A stretch of DNA of 31,005 bases from Christensenella sp. UBA4247 (GTDB lineage Bacteria; Bacillota; Clostridia; Christensenellales; CAG-1252): the NCBI GenBank assembly GCA_002395405.1, contig DGWX01000011.1:1-31005 (forward strand), read 5' to 3'. How positions within the stretch are numbered: the first letter of the stretch is position 1; every line of letters begins with the position of its first letter. Below, one piece after another: positions 15,328 to 23,342 of this stretch. The notes under the pieces were generated by a model that saw only the letters and a program-made list of their open reading frames with translations, ran no database searches and was not told where the DNA came from. The position numbers and the translations under genes were made by a program.

Positions 15328-18015
15328 ATGGCAGACAAGAAAAGGTACGAAGAATATCTATATTACCTGAGCACGCTCCTCAAGCAGGAGGACTTTTATT
15401 CCGATTATTCGGATTATATTCAGCAGGGTAAAAATAGCTTCCAAGTGTCGCAACGCTTCCAGAAGCAGATCTTCGATGAAAGTTGGATCGATACGCTCGA
15501 AGATTGTATCGTCGCGCTCGACACGATCGTACGTAACCCGCGTAAGTTCATCGTCGTGGAAGAAGATATCGTCGATATCTCTCTTGCGAGAAGTATTTCC
15601 GTAGAATCGGTAAAGCACCTCGCGCAGCACACGAACTTCATCTCTTCCGTTACGAAAGACGGAATGGTCATTCCGAGTAAGATCCTGAATACTTCGAAAG
15701 AAGAATCTTACGAGATATACGAAAACCGCTTTATCTATACCCTTCTTCTCAAAACGAAGGATTTTATTACCCGCCGCTATAATTTGATCAAGCAGGCGAA
15801 CGCAAACAGCGACCAAATCGTCGTCAACGTAACGTCCGATTTCGCTCTCGAAAAGGATAATAATATTAGCTATACGATGTCTACCACCGCGAATATGCCG
15901 GTGGAGAACTTAATGGGAGAAGAAGGCAATCACACCTTGATCGAGCGCGTGGAAAGGATCAACAGCATCGTGTCCAGCTTCCTTGCGAGCCCGTTTGCGA
16001 AGGAAATGGTCAGCTGCGCGCTGGTTCGCCCGCCTATTACCCGTACGAACGTTATCTTAAAAGACCCGAACTTCAAAAAAGCTCTCGTGCTTTGGCAGTT
16101 TATCGAATCGTATAACAAGGTCGGTTTCGAGGTGGAAACCGTTACCGAAACGCGCGATCTCGCGCCTTCCGTTGCGGAAAAATATCGCGATTTGATCTAC
16201 CTGAACACGCTCGTTATCGAGTCGATGGCGGCGAAAGCGGAAGGCGGGATCGTCGAAGAAAAAGAACTTGAAAAGCAAAAGAACGTTGAGAACGAATATC
16301 TGACCAAGAACATCGACGATTTCGTTCCGGACGATTTCCCGCAGCTCCATATGGATCTCCACGAGATCCGCCGTTTGTACACGACGGTTCCCGGAGAGAG
16401 AGAAGTTCCGACCGAAGATCTTAAAAAGATGAACGCAGCCCTTGACAGGGTCATTCGTCAATACAAGATCAACGTGGCGAAAGAAGACAGCGCGCGCCAA
16501 AAAGCCCTTTTGAAGCAGCAGCTGAAAGAGGAAGAGCAGTTAAAACTCGAAGCCTTAAAGCAAGCGGAGAAGGACGCGAAAGAGGCGGAAAAGCGCCGTA
16601 AAGCCGAGGAGAAAGAGCGTATTCGCGCGGCGAAAGAAGCCGAAAAAGCGCAAAAGCTCGCCGAAAAGGAAGAAAGAGAGCGCATAAAGCGCGAAAAGCA
16701 GGAAATGCACGATCGCGTCGTTCGCGAGGAAGAGAGATTGATGCGCTTGCGCCTCTGCCGCGAAGAAGCCGAAATGGAAAAGCGCCTTGCCGCGGAAAAG
16801 GAAAGGCTGCTTGCGATCCAGCGCTCGGAAGAAGAGCGTATGGAGAACGAGAAACAGCTCCTCGCCGAACAGCTCGAACGCGAAAAGGCAATGACGTATA
16901 TCGCCCCGATCGAGGGCGAAGCGCTCCTGCTTCTCCGTAAAAAGGAGATCCGCCGTATCGAAGAGATGCGTCGCGAGCAGGAGAACACGATGCAGCAGCT
17001 CATCACCACCCACTACGCGGATATGGAAGCGCAGCAAAAGCAGGCGATCATCGATATGGAAGAGCTTGCCGCGCTTATCAATTTTGATAACGTAACGGCG
17101 TCGGAAGAGGAAAGAGCGAGCGCGATGGCGGCGGAAGACGTCAACGTTTTGACCTACGGCAAAGAGAAGATCAACGAGATCCTGAACGATAAGCTGACGC
17201 CCGAAGAACTCGAAAAAGAGGAGGAAGAGGCGAAGCCTCCCGTTCCGGAAGTAGGCGATTACGGCTATACCGAGCTTGGGCAGGACGCGGAAGAGGTCGT
17301 ATTCGATCTCGTTCCCGAAGAAGAAGCGCAGGAAGGAGCTCCCAAAGAAGAAGCTTCCAAAGAAGAAGCGCCCAAAGAAGAAGCGCAGGAGAAAGCGCCC
17401 GAAGAAGGGGAAGGCGATCTCCCGACCGCGCAGGACGATTGGAGCTTTATCGACCAATTGAACGTGGACGACTCGCTCATCAACAAGGATCTATCGTCGC
17501 TCAAACTGACCGAGGAAGACAGGGAGAACGTTGCGGTAACGAAAGAAGAGATCAAAGCCTTCAAACAGAAGCAGAAAGAAGAAGAGAAGGCGCGCAAAGA
17601 AGAAGAAAAAACAAGGAAAGAGCAGGAAAAGAAAGAGCGCAAAGAGCGTATCAAGAGGCTCGAAGAGGAAAACAAGATGCAAAACACGGCAAGTTTTGCG
17701 CCTACGAATCCCAAAAAGAAGAAAGAATCCAATCCGTATACGCCGTCGGCGCAGGAGATCCTTTCTCCGAAGCCCGCTTTCGAGCCGCCTAAACAAGAGC
17801 CTCTTTCGGGACAAAAAACGCAGGAAGAGCCCAAGATCACGGTTTCCGGATCGGGCGGAGAGGGCGCAAGCGGAGAAGCGCGTCCGCGTACCTTTATTCC
17901 TCGCTCTTATACTCCGATCTCCATTACCCCGGAAAACGTCCATGACGTCCTCGGAGATAAGAAAGACAGGAAAGATAAGAAAGAAAAGAAAGATAAAAAA
18001 GATAAGAAAAAGTAA
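15328..18015 (+). CDS. DUF2357/McrC-N-like coiled-coil protein lacking a visible nuclease domain
   Basis: The 895-residue product appears to be the partner of the McrB-like ATPase. Residues 1-300 resemble the DUF2357 region found in McrC-type proteins: NPRKFIVVEEDIVDI (70-84), SVESVKHLAQHTNFI (91-105), IPSKIL (115-120) and YEIYENRFIYTLL (128-140), which parallels the family's ENRF box. Residues about 380-600 are a long heptad-rich Glu/Lys/Arg/Ala coiled coil (EKERIRAAKEAEKAQKLAEK is typical). An acidic tract with KEEAPKEEA-type repeats follows (about 660-700), then a second coiled coil (about 740-790), a Pro-rich linker and a lysine tail of DKK-type repeats. I found no PD-(D/E)XK nuclease motif as in McrC. 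SD AAAGGACG lies upstream. It could act as an adaptor or tether; that is inference. Confidence 0.6.
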   Translation: MADKKRYEEYLYYLSTLLKQEDFYSDYSDYIQQGKNSFQVSQRFQKQIFDESWIDTLEDCIVALDTIVRNPRKFIVVEEDIVDISLARSISVESVKHLAQHTNFISSVTKDGMVIPSKILNTSKEESYEIYENRFIYTLLLKTKDFITRRYNLIKQANANSDQIVVNVTSDFALEKDNNISYTMSTTANMPVENLMGEEGNHTLIERVERINSIVSSFLASPFAKEMVSCALVRPPITRTNVILKDPNFKKALVLWQFIESYNKVGFEVETVTETRDLAPSVAEKYRDLIYLNTLVIESMAAKAEGGIVEEKELEKQKNVENEYLTKNIDDFVPDDFPQLHMDLHEIRRLYTTVPGEREVPTEDLKKMNAALDRVIRQYKINVAKEDSARQKALLKQQLKEEEQLKLEALKQAEKDAKEAEKRRKAEEKERIRAAKEAEKAQKLAEKEERERIKREKQEMHDRVVREEERLMRLRLCREEAEMEKRLAAEKERLLAIQRSEEERMENEKQLLAEQLEREKAMTYIAPIEGEALLLLRKKEIRRIEEMRREQENTMQQLITTHYADMEAQQKQAIIDMEELAALINFDNVTASEEERASAMAAEDVNVLTYGKEKINEILNDKLTPEELEKEEEEAKPPVPEVGDYGYTELGQDAEEVVFDLVPEEEAQEGAPKEEASKEEAPKEEAQEKAPEEGEGDLPTAQDDWSFIDQLNVDDSLINKDLSSLKLTEEDRENVAVTKEEIKAFKQKQKEEEKARKEEEKTRKEQEKKERKERIKRLEEENKMQNTASFAPTNPKKKKESNPYTPSAQEILSPKPAFEPPKQEPLSGQKTQEEPKITVSGSGGEGASGEARPRTFIPRSYTPISITPENVHDVLGDKKDRKDKKEKKDKKDKKK

Positions 18016-18029
18016 GGATCAATGGCAAA

Positions 18030-18053
18030 AAGGGGCGGCGTAAACTGCCCCTT
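18030..18053 (+). promoter_or_regulatory. Intercistronic hairpin before the second signal peptidase gene
   Basis: AAGGGGCGG (18030-18038) pairs with CTGCCCCTT (18045-18053) over 9 bp, including one G-U pair, with a CGTAAA loop. The trailer GCGATTTAT is a poor U-tract, so it may be a weak terminator, an mRNA stabiliser or a processing site. It ends 9 nt before the ATG at 18063 and leaves no clear Shine-Dalgarno sequence. Confidence 0.5.
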
Positions 18054-18062
18054 GCGATTTAT

Positions 18063-18785
18063 ATGAAAGCAGGCAAAGAGAAAAAAGAAACCCAAGATCA
18101 GGGAAAGCAAAAATCCAAAGCGAAGAAGATCGCAAGCGGCGTCGTTACGGGGTTGCTCGTCATTATTCTCGTGTTTTGCGTGTTTGTGGTCATTCAGGTA
18201 AAGACCGCCAAACGCCCGAATTTATTCGGGTACGGCGTATATACCGTGGTTTCGGGATCGATGGTTCCGACTTTGGAGGTCGGAGACGTGATCATCATCA
18301 AGGCTGTCAAAGACGGATCCGAATTGCAAAAAGGCGATATTATCACCTTTAACGGGAAAGGCGATTTCGCGGGAAAGGTCGTTACTCATAGGATCGTCAG
18401 CGACGGCGTCGTGGACGGGAAGATCACAACTTGCGGCGACGCGAATTACGGTATCGTGGATAAGACGCCGATCGGTCCCGAGGACGTTATCGGGAAATAC
18501 GTTCGAACTTCCGCCGTTATGACTTTCATTTATTCCGCATTTCGCTCGAAAGTAGGCTTCGCCCTGATCGTGTTCGTTCCGCTTCTCGTTTTGCTCATCG
18601 TTCAAGTCGTTAATTTCGCGCGCGCTTGTAAGATGGATAAGGACGGAAAGCCGGAGAGCGAATCGCAAGATCCCGCGGGCGCGGTCAAAGAAAAGGAAGA
18701 AGAGATCAAGCGAAAGGCGATCGAGGAATATATCGCGTCGAGAAAGCGGATCGAAGAAGCGCAAAAGAAGAGAAAAAAGGATTGA
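18063..18785 (+). CDS. Signal peptidase I, SipW (ER) type, second copy
   Basis: This 240-residue enzyme has TM1 (23-46), VVSGSMVPTLEVGD with nucleophile Ser66, KGDIITF (90-96), THRI with His109, TCGDAN (123-128), and TM2 (165-186). As in the copy at 12755, histidine replaces the usual bacterial lysine base. The cytoplasmic C-terminus carries EEEIKRKAIEEY (212-223), identical to the tail motif of the first copy but with different codons, and ends in a lysine/arginine-rich helix. No Shine-Dalgarno is visible before the ATG, and a stable hairpin ends 9 nt upstream, so translation may be weak or coupled. A terminator follows directly, closing the operon. Its substrate is unknown; the nearby TasA-like protein at 11788 is a candidate. 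Confidence 0.85.
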   Translation: MKAGKEKKETQDQGKQKSKAKKIASGVVTGLLVIILVFCVFVVIQVKTAKRPNLFGYGVYTVVSGSMVPTLEVGDVIIIKAVKDGSELQKGDIITFNGKGDFAGKVVTHRIVSDGVVDGKITTCGDANYGIVDKTPIGPEDVIGKYVRTSAVMTFIYSAFRSKVGFALIVFVPLLVLLIVQVVNFARACKMDKDGKPESESQDPAGAVKEKEEEIKRKAIEEYIASRKRIEEAQKKRKKD

Positions 18786-18786
18786 G

Positions 18787-18815
18787 AAAAGGGGGAGAAT
18801 CGTTCCCCCCTTTTT
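18787..18815 (+). terminator. Rho-independent terminator of the 9003-18785 operon
   Basis: AAAAGGGGGA (18787-18796) pairs with TCCCCC (18804-18809) and the following TTTT, with a short loop and one unpaired C, ending in a T-run. It starts right after the second signal peptidase stop codon. Confidence 0.9.
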
Positions 18816-18832
18816 ATATCTCGGGCGCGGAC

Positions 18833-18861
18833 TTGATATTCGAATATAGAATGCGTATAAT
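18833..18861 (+). promoter_or_regulatory. Sigma-A promoter of the ABC transporter gene
   Basis: TTGATA (18833-18838) and TATAAT (18856-18861) are 17 bp apart. The leader is about 50 nt and contains a small GCCGC/GCGGC hairpin (18884-18902) right before the GGGAGG ribosome binding site (18908-18913). Confidence 0.8.
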
Positions 18862-18918
18862 AAGAATAACACGAAAAGAAAAAGCCGCTTTTTATAGGCG
18901 GCGGATCGGGAGGGCAAT

Positions 18919-21900
18919 ATGCTTGAAGTAAAAGATCTTACCAAGGTCTATTCCGGGAAAGGCGGCGTAACGGTGCGCGCGCTGGACGGCGTGTCCGTTC
19001 GATTCCCCGAAACGGGAATGGTGTTCCTGCTCGGGAAAAGCGGCTCGGGTAAATCCACGCTTTTGAACGTTGCGGGCGGACTTGATAAACCGGACGGCGG
19101 AGAGATCATCGTAAAAGGAAGGAGCAGTAAAGATTTTTCGGCGGCGGATTTCGACAGCTATCGAAACACCTTTATCGGCTTCGTATTCCAAGAGTACAAT
19201 ATTTTGAACGAATTTACGATCGAGCAAAATATCGCGCTCGCTCTGCAACTGCAAAGCAAACCGAACGATAAAAAGGCGGTGCAGGCGCTTTTGGAGCAAG
19301 TGGACTTAAAGGATTACGGCAAGCGCAAACCGAACACGCTGTCGGGCGGTCAAAAGCAAAGGGTCGCGATCGCGCGCGCTTTGATCAAGCAACCCGAGAT
19401 CATTATGGCGGACGAGCCGACGGGCGCTCTCGATTCCGCAACGGGAAAGCAAGTCCTCGATACTTTGAAAAAACTTTCCGAAACCAAGCTCGTTATCATC
19501 GTTTCGCACGATCGCGAATTTGCCGAGCATTACGGCGATCGCATTATCGAATTGAGAGACGGGAAGATCATCTCGGACGTTACGAAGACTTTCGTTCAGC
19601 CGGAAAACGCGGAGGAGAACGTGACCGTTTTGTCGGACGATACGATCCGAGTTAAAAGGGGAGAGGATATTACGGACGAGGACGTAAAAAAGATCGCCGC
19701 GCTTTTGAAAAAGAGTAAAGGCGAAGCGATCATTACTTCTTCCGAGCACGATTTGAAGGACGTTAAACGCGTTTGCAAGATCAACGAAGACGGTTCGAAG
19801 GAAAGTTTTAAGGAGACGACGGAGGTCCCCGTTAAGGAATACGACGGCACGAAAACCCGATTTATCAAATCGCGCTTGCCTCTGTCTCACGCCGTAAAAA
19901 TGGGCGCGAGTGGTCTCAAAAGCAAGCCGATCCGTTTGATCTTTACGATCCTTTTGTCCGTGGCGGCGTTCGTTATGTTCGGCGTGGCTTCTACTTTTAT
20001 GCTGTACGACGAAAACTATTCGATCTCCGAAGCGCTGAAAAAGGCGAATTATCCTTCGGTCGTGATCACGAAATCGTATAAAGTAACGAACGAAAGCGTT
20101 CGCGTTAACAATCAAACGGGAGAGGAGTCCGTCCAAAATTCTTATACGGATTATCGCCAAGCATTGTTCGGCGTTTCCGAAGCCGAAAAGAAGAGTAAGA
20201 GCGGTTTGCGCTTTGCCGGCATTTTCGATTTTGTGCCTTCATATTACTCTTCTTCGAATTATTCCCTGAATTTGATCGTAGGGGATTCCGCGATCGCGCC
20301 TTCTTTCCCGGCGGACGTCCGATATTATTATCCGAATACCGACATCTTGGGTTTTTCCGATTGCGGCGCGACTTACCTTGAAAGCAACGGTTTTTCTTTG
20401 ATCGCCGGCTCTTACCCCTCTTCGGGAATGGAGATCGCGATCCCCGAATATCTTGCGGAATGGTTCGTAAATACGGACGGCGCGGGCGTTTCATCCGCCG
20501 CCGATATGGTGGGTAAAAAGATCAAGATCATAGGCGGCGGCATTTTTAACGGGGACGAGCGCTTTACCGTTTCGGGCGTTTATTCCGTGGGTGCGATCCC
20601 GCAAAAGTACGGAATTTTGAAAACGAACGTGAACTCGATTAGTGATAAAGAGAGAGAAAAGCTCGTTTTGTCCTTTGCGGATTATCTCGGAAGCAGCTTT
20701 CATAAGCTGATCTTCGTCCACGAAGATTTTTACGAAACATTCGCTCCGCGCGCGGGGGAGGAGACAAGTCAGGAATATATCGACGCAACCTATTATAAGC
20801 GCATTCGTTTCGAAGCTACGCCCCTTTCCGGCGGAGTAGAAGAATGGTCCACGGGCGTGTTTACCGAAAAGCAGATCCAAAGAAACGCGGGCAAGTTTTC
20901 TTTCTATACCTTAAACGGAACTCCGATCGCGTCGTCTCCCATTCCGCGTGACGGAGAGATCTATATCAGCCTCAATCAATATCAAAATTATCTTCGCAAT
21001 GCCGTTTGGGCTTATATGTACGTTTTGGATCTTGATTACGCGGTTTTGGACGCCGATTTTTACAATTTGAGTCGCAGCGAGGCGTATCAAACAGTCAGGC
21101 AGGACGTTTTCGCGAACGATAACATAAATAAAATCTTAGCTTATCTCGAAAGCTGGCATCAAACGCTGGCATATAAGCATTTCCTCTTGGACGCGGCTTC
21201 CTATCTTAGGGAGAATTACGACGAGCGCTATTATTCGGGCGCGTTTTCGGATGCATACGAAGCGATCCAAAATTTCCAAAGTCAAATGTACGATCTTTAC
21301 AATTCCGACGCCTCTTATGACGGCTCTTTCTCTTCGCCGTCCGAAGACGATTGGAAAGTTCTCGAAAACGCGTTGTCTTCTCTCCTGGCGGAGAAGCCGC
21401 AAGCTTATTACGGTTTGATCCTGCAAGCGATGTACAATAAAGGGGATCGACTCTTCGGAGATGATACTTGGTCGTATGTGGATTCGTTGAAAGGAGCGAC
21501 CTATTCGCCCGAGGATTTCGAAATCGTAAAGGGCAGAATAGACGAAGCGCTTTCCGCGCAAGGGCTTTCCGCGGAGAAACCAAAAGGACTTTTCGCCTTC
21601 CGCGCGGAGGATGTCGTTTCTTCCGTTTATTATTTGGACGCGACCGGTACTCCGGGCTCCCTTGCTCTCGTCGGCTATTTCGATTCGTCCGCAAATCTCG
21701 GCGCAAGCTATTATATTTCGGAAAGCTGGATGACGGCGCACGCGGTAGCCGAAAATACGAGCGAATACAGCTGGACGAACGTTTATAAAACCGATTACGT
21801 CGCGCCGCTTGACGCGAAGTACAAAATGCTGATCTCTCCCACGCAAAACACGCAAGCCGAGACCGCCGCCGCGCTTGCCGCGGAAGGTCCGGTTAAGTAC

Positions 21901-22356
21901 GATATCCAAAGTATGGTTTATATGGAACTTACGATGTTTATCTCCATCATAAACAATTTGCAAAAGATATTCTTGATCGTGGGGCTCGTTCTCGGAGCGA
22001 TCGCGGCGCTGTTCCTTTTGAATTTCATTTCGGTTTCCATTTCGGCAAAGAGAAAAGATATCGGGATCTTGCGCGCCGTCGGCGCAAGGGGATCGGACGT
22101 GTTCAAGATCTTTTACGCCGAAGCGTTTATCATCGCGATCCTATGCTTTATTTTGGCGGCGGTCGGCTCTTTCGTAACGTGCTTCTTCTTGAACCGTTCT
22201 CTCGTGGATATCGTTTCGATCCGCTTGCTCCATTTCGGGATCGTCAATATCGCGCTGATCCTCGGGGTATCCGTCGTCGTGTCGGTGATCGCGACCTTCT
22301 TCCCCGTGTTCTTTGCGGCGAAGAAATCCCCGGTCGAGAGCATTCGCGCTCTGTAA
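18919..22356 (+). CDS. ABC transporter, MacB/FtsX type, ATPase fused to permease with a large external domain
   Basis: The 1145-residue protein starts with a complete nucleotide-binding domain: Walker A GKSGSGKST (39-47), Q-loop Gln91, signature LSGGQ (141-145), Walker B IIMADE (161-166) with the D-loop ALD, and H-loop His197. A charged linker (about 215-320) leads to TM1 (about 336-362). A very long external region of about 640 residues follows, without a family I can name. The C-terminus has three more membrane segments in FtsX/MacB style, with SAKRKDIGILRAVGARGSDV between TM2 and TM3, and ends KSPVESIRAL. MacB-type pumps act mechanically across the membrane, often on peptides, lipids or envelope enzymes rather than by classic import. 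Fusion of ATPase and permease in one chain is less common than separate genes. It has its own promoter and terminator and SD GGGAGG. Confidence 0.88.
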   Translation: MLEVKDLTKVYSGKGGVTVRALDGVSVRFPETGMVFLLGKSGSGKSTLLNVAGGLDKPDGGEIIVKGRSSKDFSAADFDSYRNTFIGFVFQEYNILNEFTIEQNIALALQLQSKPNDKKAVQALLEQVDLKDYGKRKPNTLSGGQKQRVAIARALIKQPEIIMADEPTGALDSATGKQVLDTLKKLSETKLVIIVSHDREFAEHYGDRIIELRDGKIISDVTKTFVQPENAEENVTVLSDDTIRVKRGEDITDEDVKKIAALLKKSKGEAIITSSEHDLKDVKRVCKINEDGSKESFKETTEVPVKEYDGTKTRFIKSRLPLSHAVKMGASGLKSKPIRLIFTILLSVAAFVMFGVASTFMLYDENYSISEALKKANYPSVVITKSYKVTNESVRVNNQTGEESVQNSYTDYRQALFGVSEAEKKSKSGLRFAGIFDFVPSYYSSSNYSLNLIVGDSAIAPSFPADVRYYYPNTDILGFSDCGATYLESNGFSLIAGSYPSSGMEIAIPEYLAEWFVNTDGAGVSSAADMVGKKIKIIGGGIFNGDERFTVSGVYSVGAIPQKYGILKTNVNSISDKEREKLVLSFADYLGSSFHKLIFVHEDFYETFAPRAGEETSQEYIDATYYKRIRFEATPLSGGVEEWSTGVFTEKQIQRNAGKFSFYTLNGTPIASSPIPRDGEIYISLNQYQNYLRNAVWAYMYVLDLDYAVLDADFYNLSRSEAYQTVRQDVFANDNINKILAYLESWHQTLAYKHFLLDAASYLRENYDERYYSGAFSDAYEAIQNFQSQMYDLYNSDASYDGSFSSPSEDDWKVLENALSSLLAEKPQAYYGLILQAMYNKGDRLFGDDTWSYVDSLKGATYSPEDFEIVKGRIDEALSAQGLSAEKPKGLFAFRAEDVVSSVYYLDATGTPGSLALVGYFDSSANLGASYYISESWMTAHAVAENTSEYSWTNVYKTDYVAPLDAKYKMLISPTQNTQAETAAALAAEGPVKYDIQSMVYMELTMFISIINNLQKIFLIVGLVLGAIAALFLLNFISVSISAKRKDIGILRAVGARGSDVFKIFYAEAFIIAILCFILAAVGSFVTCFFLNRSLVDIVSIRLLHFGIVNIALILGVSVVVSVIATFFPVFFAAKKSPVESIRAL

Positions 22357-22367
22357 TAAAAACGAAT

Positions 22368-22407
22368 AAAAAAGATCGTCCGACGAAAATCGGGCGACCT
22401 TTTTTTA
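22368..22407. terminator. Bidirectional rho-independent terminator between the ABC transporter and pnuC
   Basis: An A-run and GATCGTCCGA pair with TCGGGCGACC and a T-run (one mismatch and one G-U pair), with a CGAAAA loop. A-rich and T-rich flanks on either side let it serve both converging genes. Confidence 0.85.
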
Positions 22408-22419
22408 TTTCGTTCGAGG

Positions 22420-23127
22420 TCAGTTACTTGCTTTCGGATTCTCGTTTTGCCTTTTTTGCATTCTTTTCCAATTGATAAAACCGTAAACGTCGTTTAGGAG
22501 AAACACGGCGAAACAAACGCACATCGGGAGATAGGAGATCGATTCCGCGGCCGCCAGCGCCCAGAGAACGAGCAAAACTACGTCGTTCGAGGCGTAAGCG
22601 ACGGCGTAATACGGAGAGCGCAAAAAAGTCAAACAAACCGCAAGAAAACTGGTAAAGACGGATAGGGTGCTGACTAAAAGATTCGCCGTTTTCAGCGCGC
22701 GCAGGGGAAAATAGAACGCGACGGTGACGGCGGCGGAAAGCAGGAAAACGGCGAGGAACTTTTTCAAGGTCATGGCGCCGACCGCTACTTCCGTTTTGCG
22801 GTAAGGGTGTTTTGCCCAGGACACGAGGGACACGATCGACATCGGCGCCGTCATTCCGAGATAGGTCAGCATTTCGCCGTAATAGCGAAAGAAAAAGGAA
22901 ACGATCCCGTAAAACACGGCAAACAGAATGGTTAGGACTTCGCCGATCAGATTTCCTCTCGCGATGAACACGAGGCTTATCGCGCCGATGACCGAGGCGG
23001 CAAGAGTATAAGGATCCTTTTTCGGGACCAAAAGGAAAGCAAGGACGCACGTGGAGACGGAGAACAGTAAAAGTCCCCATTCGAAACGGGTCAGTTCTTT
23101 GAAACTGCGCTTAACGTAATCGATCAT
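22420..23127 (-). CDS. pnuC: PnuC-family vitamin/nucleoside transporter (probably nicotinamide riboside)
   Basis: PnuC proteins are facilitators for nicotinamide riboside; close relatives carry thiamine (PnuT) or riboflavin (PnuX). The 235-residue membrane protein shows the family boxes ISLVFIARGNLIGE, YYGEMLTYLGMTAPM, LRSPYYAVAYASNDVVLLVLW and CFAVFLLNDVYGFINW near the C-terminus, with about seven hydrophobic segments. The start ATG has TAAGGAGAGA (complement of 23131-23140) close upstream. It is monocistronic, ending at the shared terminator at 22368. The leader contains alternative terminator/antiterminator hairpins, so expression is probably controlled by attenuation in response to a ligand. 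Substrate cannot be decided between nicotinamide riboside and thiamine from sequence alone. Confidence 0.88.
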   Translation of the reverse strand: MIDYVKRSFKELTRFEWGLLLFSVSTCVLAFLLVPKKDPYTLAASVIGAISLVFIARGNLIGEVLTILFAVFYGIVSFFFRYYGEMLTYLGMTAPMSIVSLVSWAKHPYRKTEVAVGAMTLKKFLAVFLLSAAVTVAFYFPLRALKTANLLVSTLSVFTSFLAVCLTFLRSPYYAVAYASNDVVLLVLWALAAAESISYLPMCVCFAVFLLNDVYGFINWKRMQKRQNENPKASN

Positions 23128-23145
23128 CGCTCTCTCCTTACAAAT

Positions 23146-23206
23146 AAAAAAGCCCCCGAAGCAATCTTCAAAGACCTAACGATCGCTTATCGGAAGCAAA
23201 GCTCCC
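23146..23206 (-). promoter_or_regulatory. Riboswitch-like attenuator in the pnuC leader
   Basis: On the minus strand, GCTTCC (complement of 23192-23197) can pair locally with GGGAGC (complement of 23201-23206) across a three-base loop. Alternatively it becomes the foot of a long terminator: GCTTCCG..AAGCGATC with GATTGCTT-CGGGGGC (complement of 23152-23197), followed by TTTTTT (complement of 23146-23151) and, 7-10 nt later, the Shine-Dalgarno. The two structures are mutually exclusive. I could not match it to TPP, FMN, preQ1 or the NAD+-II class. Confidence 0.6.
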
Positions 23207-23227
23207 TCACCCGGTGGCGATACTTCT

Positions 23228-23256
23228 ATCCTAAAAGCAACGCGGGCAAATGTCAA
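23228..23256 (-). promoter_or_regulatory. Sigma-A promoter of pnuC
   Basis: On the minus strand TTGACA (complement of 23251-23256) is followed after 17 bp by TAGGAT (complement of 23228-23233). The expected start near 23221 gives a leader of about 94 nt, which contains the attenuator. Confidence 0.65.
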
Positions 23257-23294
23257 ACGGTTTTTCGAAATGCCGCAGAATATCGCCGCCGATA

Positions 23295-23323
23295 TTGAAA
23301 AACGCGGCGAAAGATGATACAAT
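23295..23323 (+). promoter_or_regulatory. Sigma-A-like promoter for the lipoprotein gene at 23343
   Basis: TTGAAA (23295-23300) and TACAAT (23318-23323) are 17 bp apart. The leader would be only about 13 nt, with a weak GAGAG purine stretch as ribosome binding site. It lies back-to-back with the pnuC promoter. Confidence 0.6.
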
Positions 23324-23342
23324 ATTGTGTGAGAGCAAACCA

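Noticed and set aside
23128..23221. NAD+-II, TPP or preQ1 riboswitch upstream of pnuC
   Set aside because: I could not find the conserved core bases of any of these; only the generic attenuator architecture is supported.
23250..23342. N-terminal extension of the lipoprotein gene
   Set aside because: It overlaps the promoters of both divergent genes and would bury the lipoprotein signal sequence that starts at 23343.
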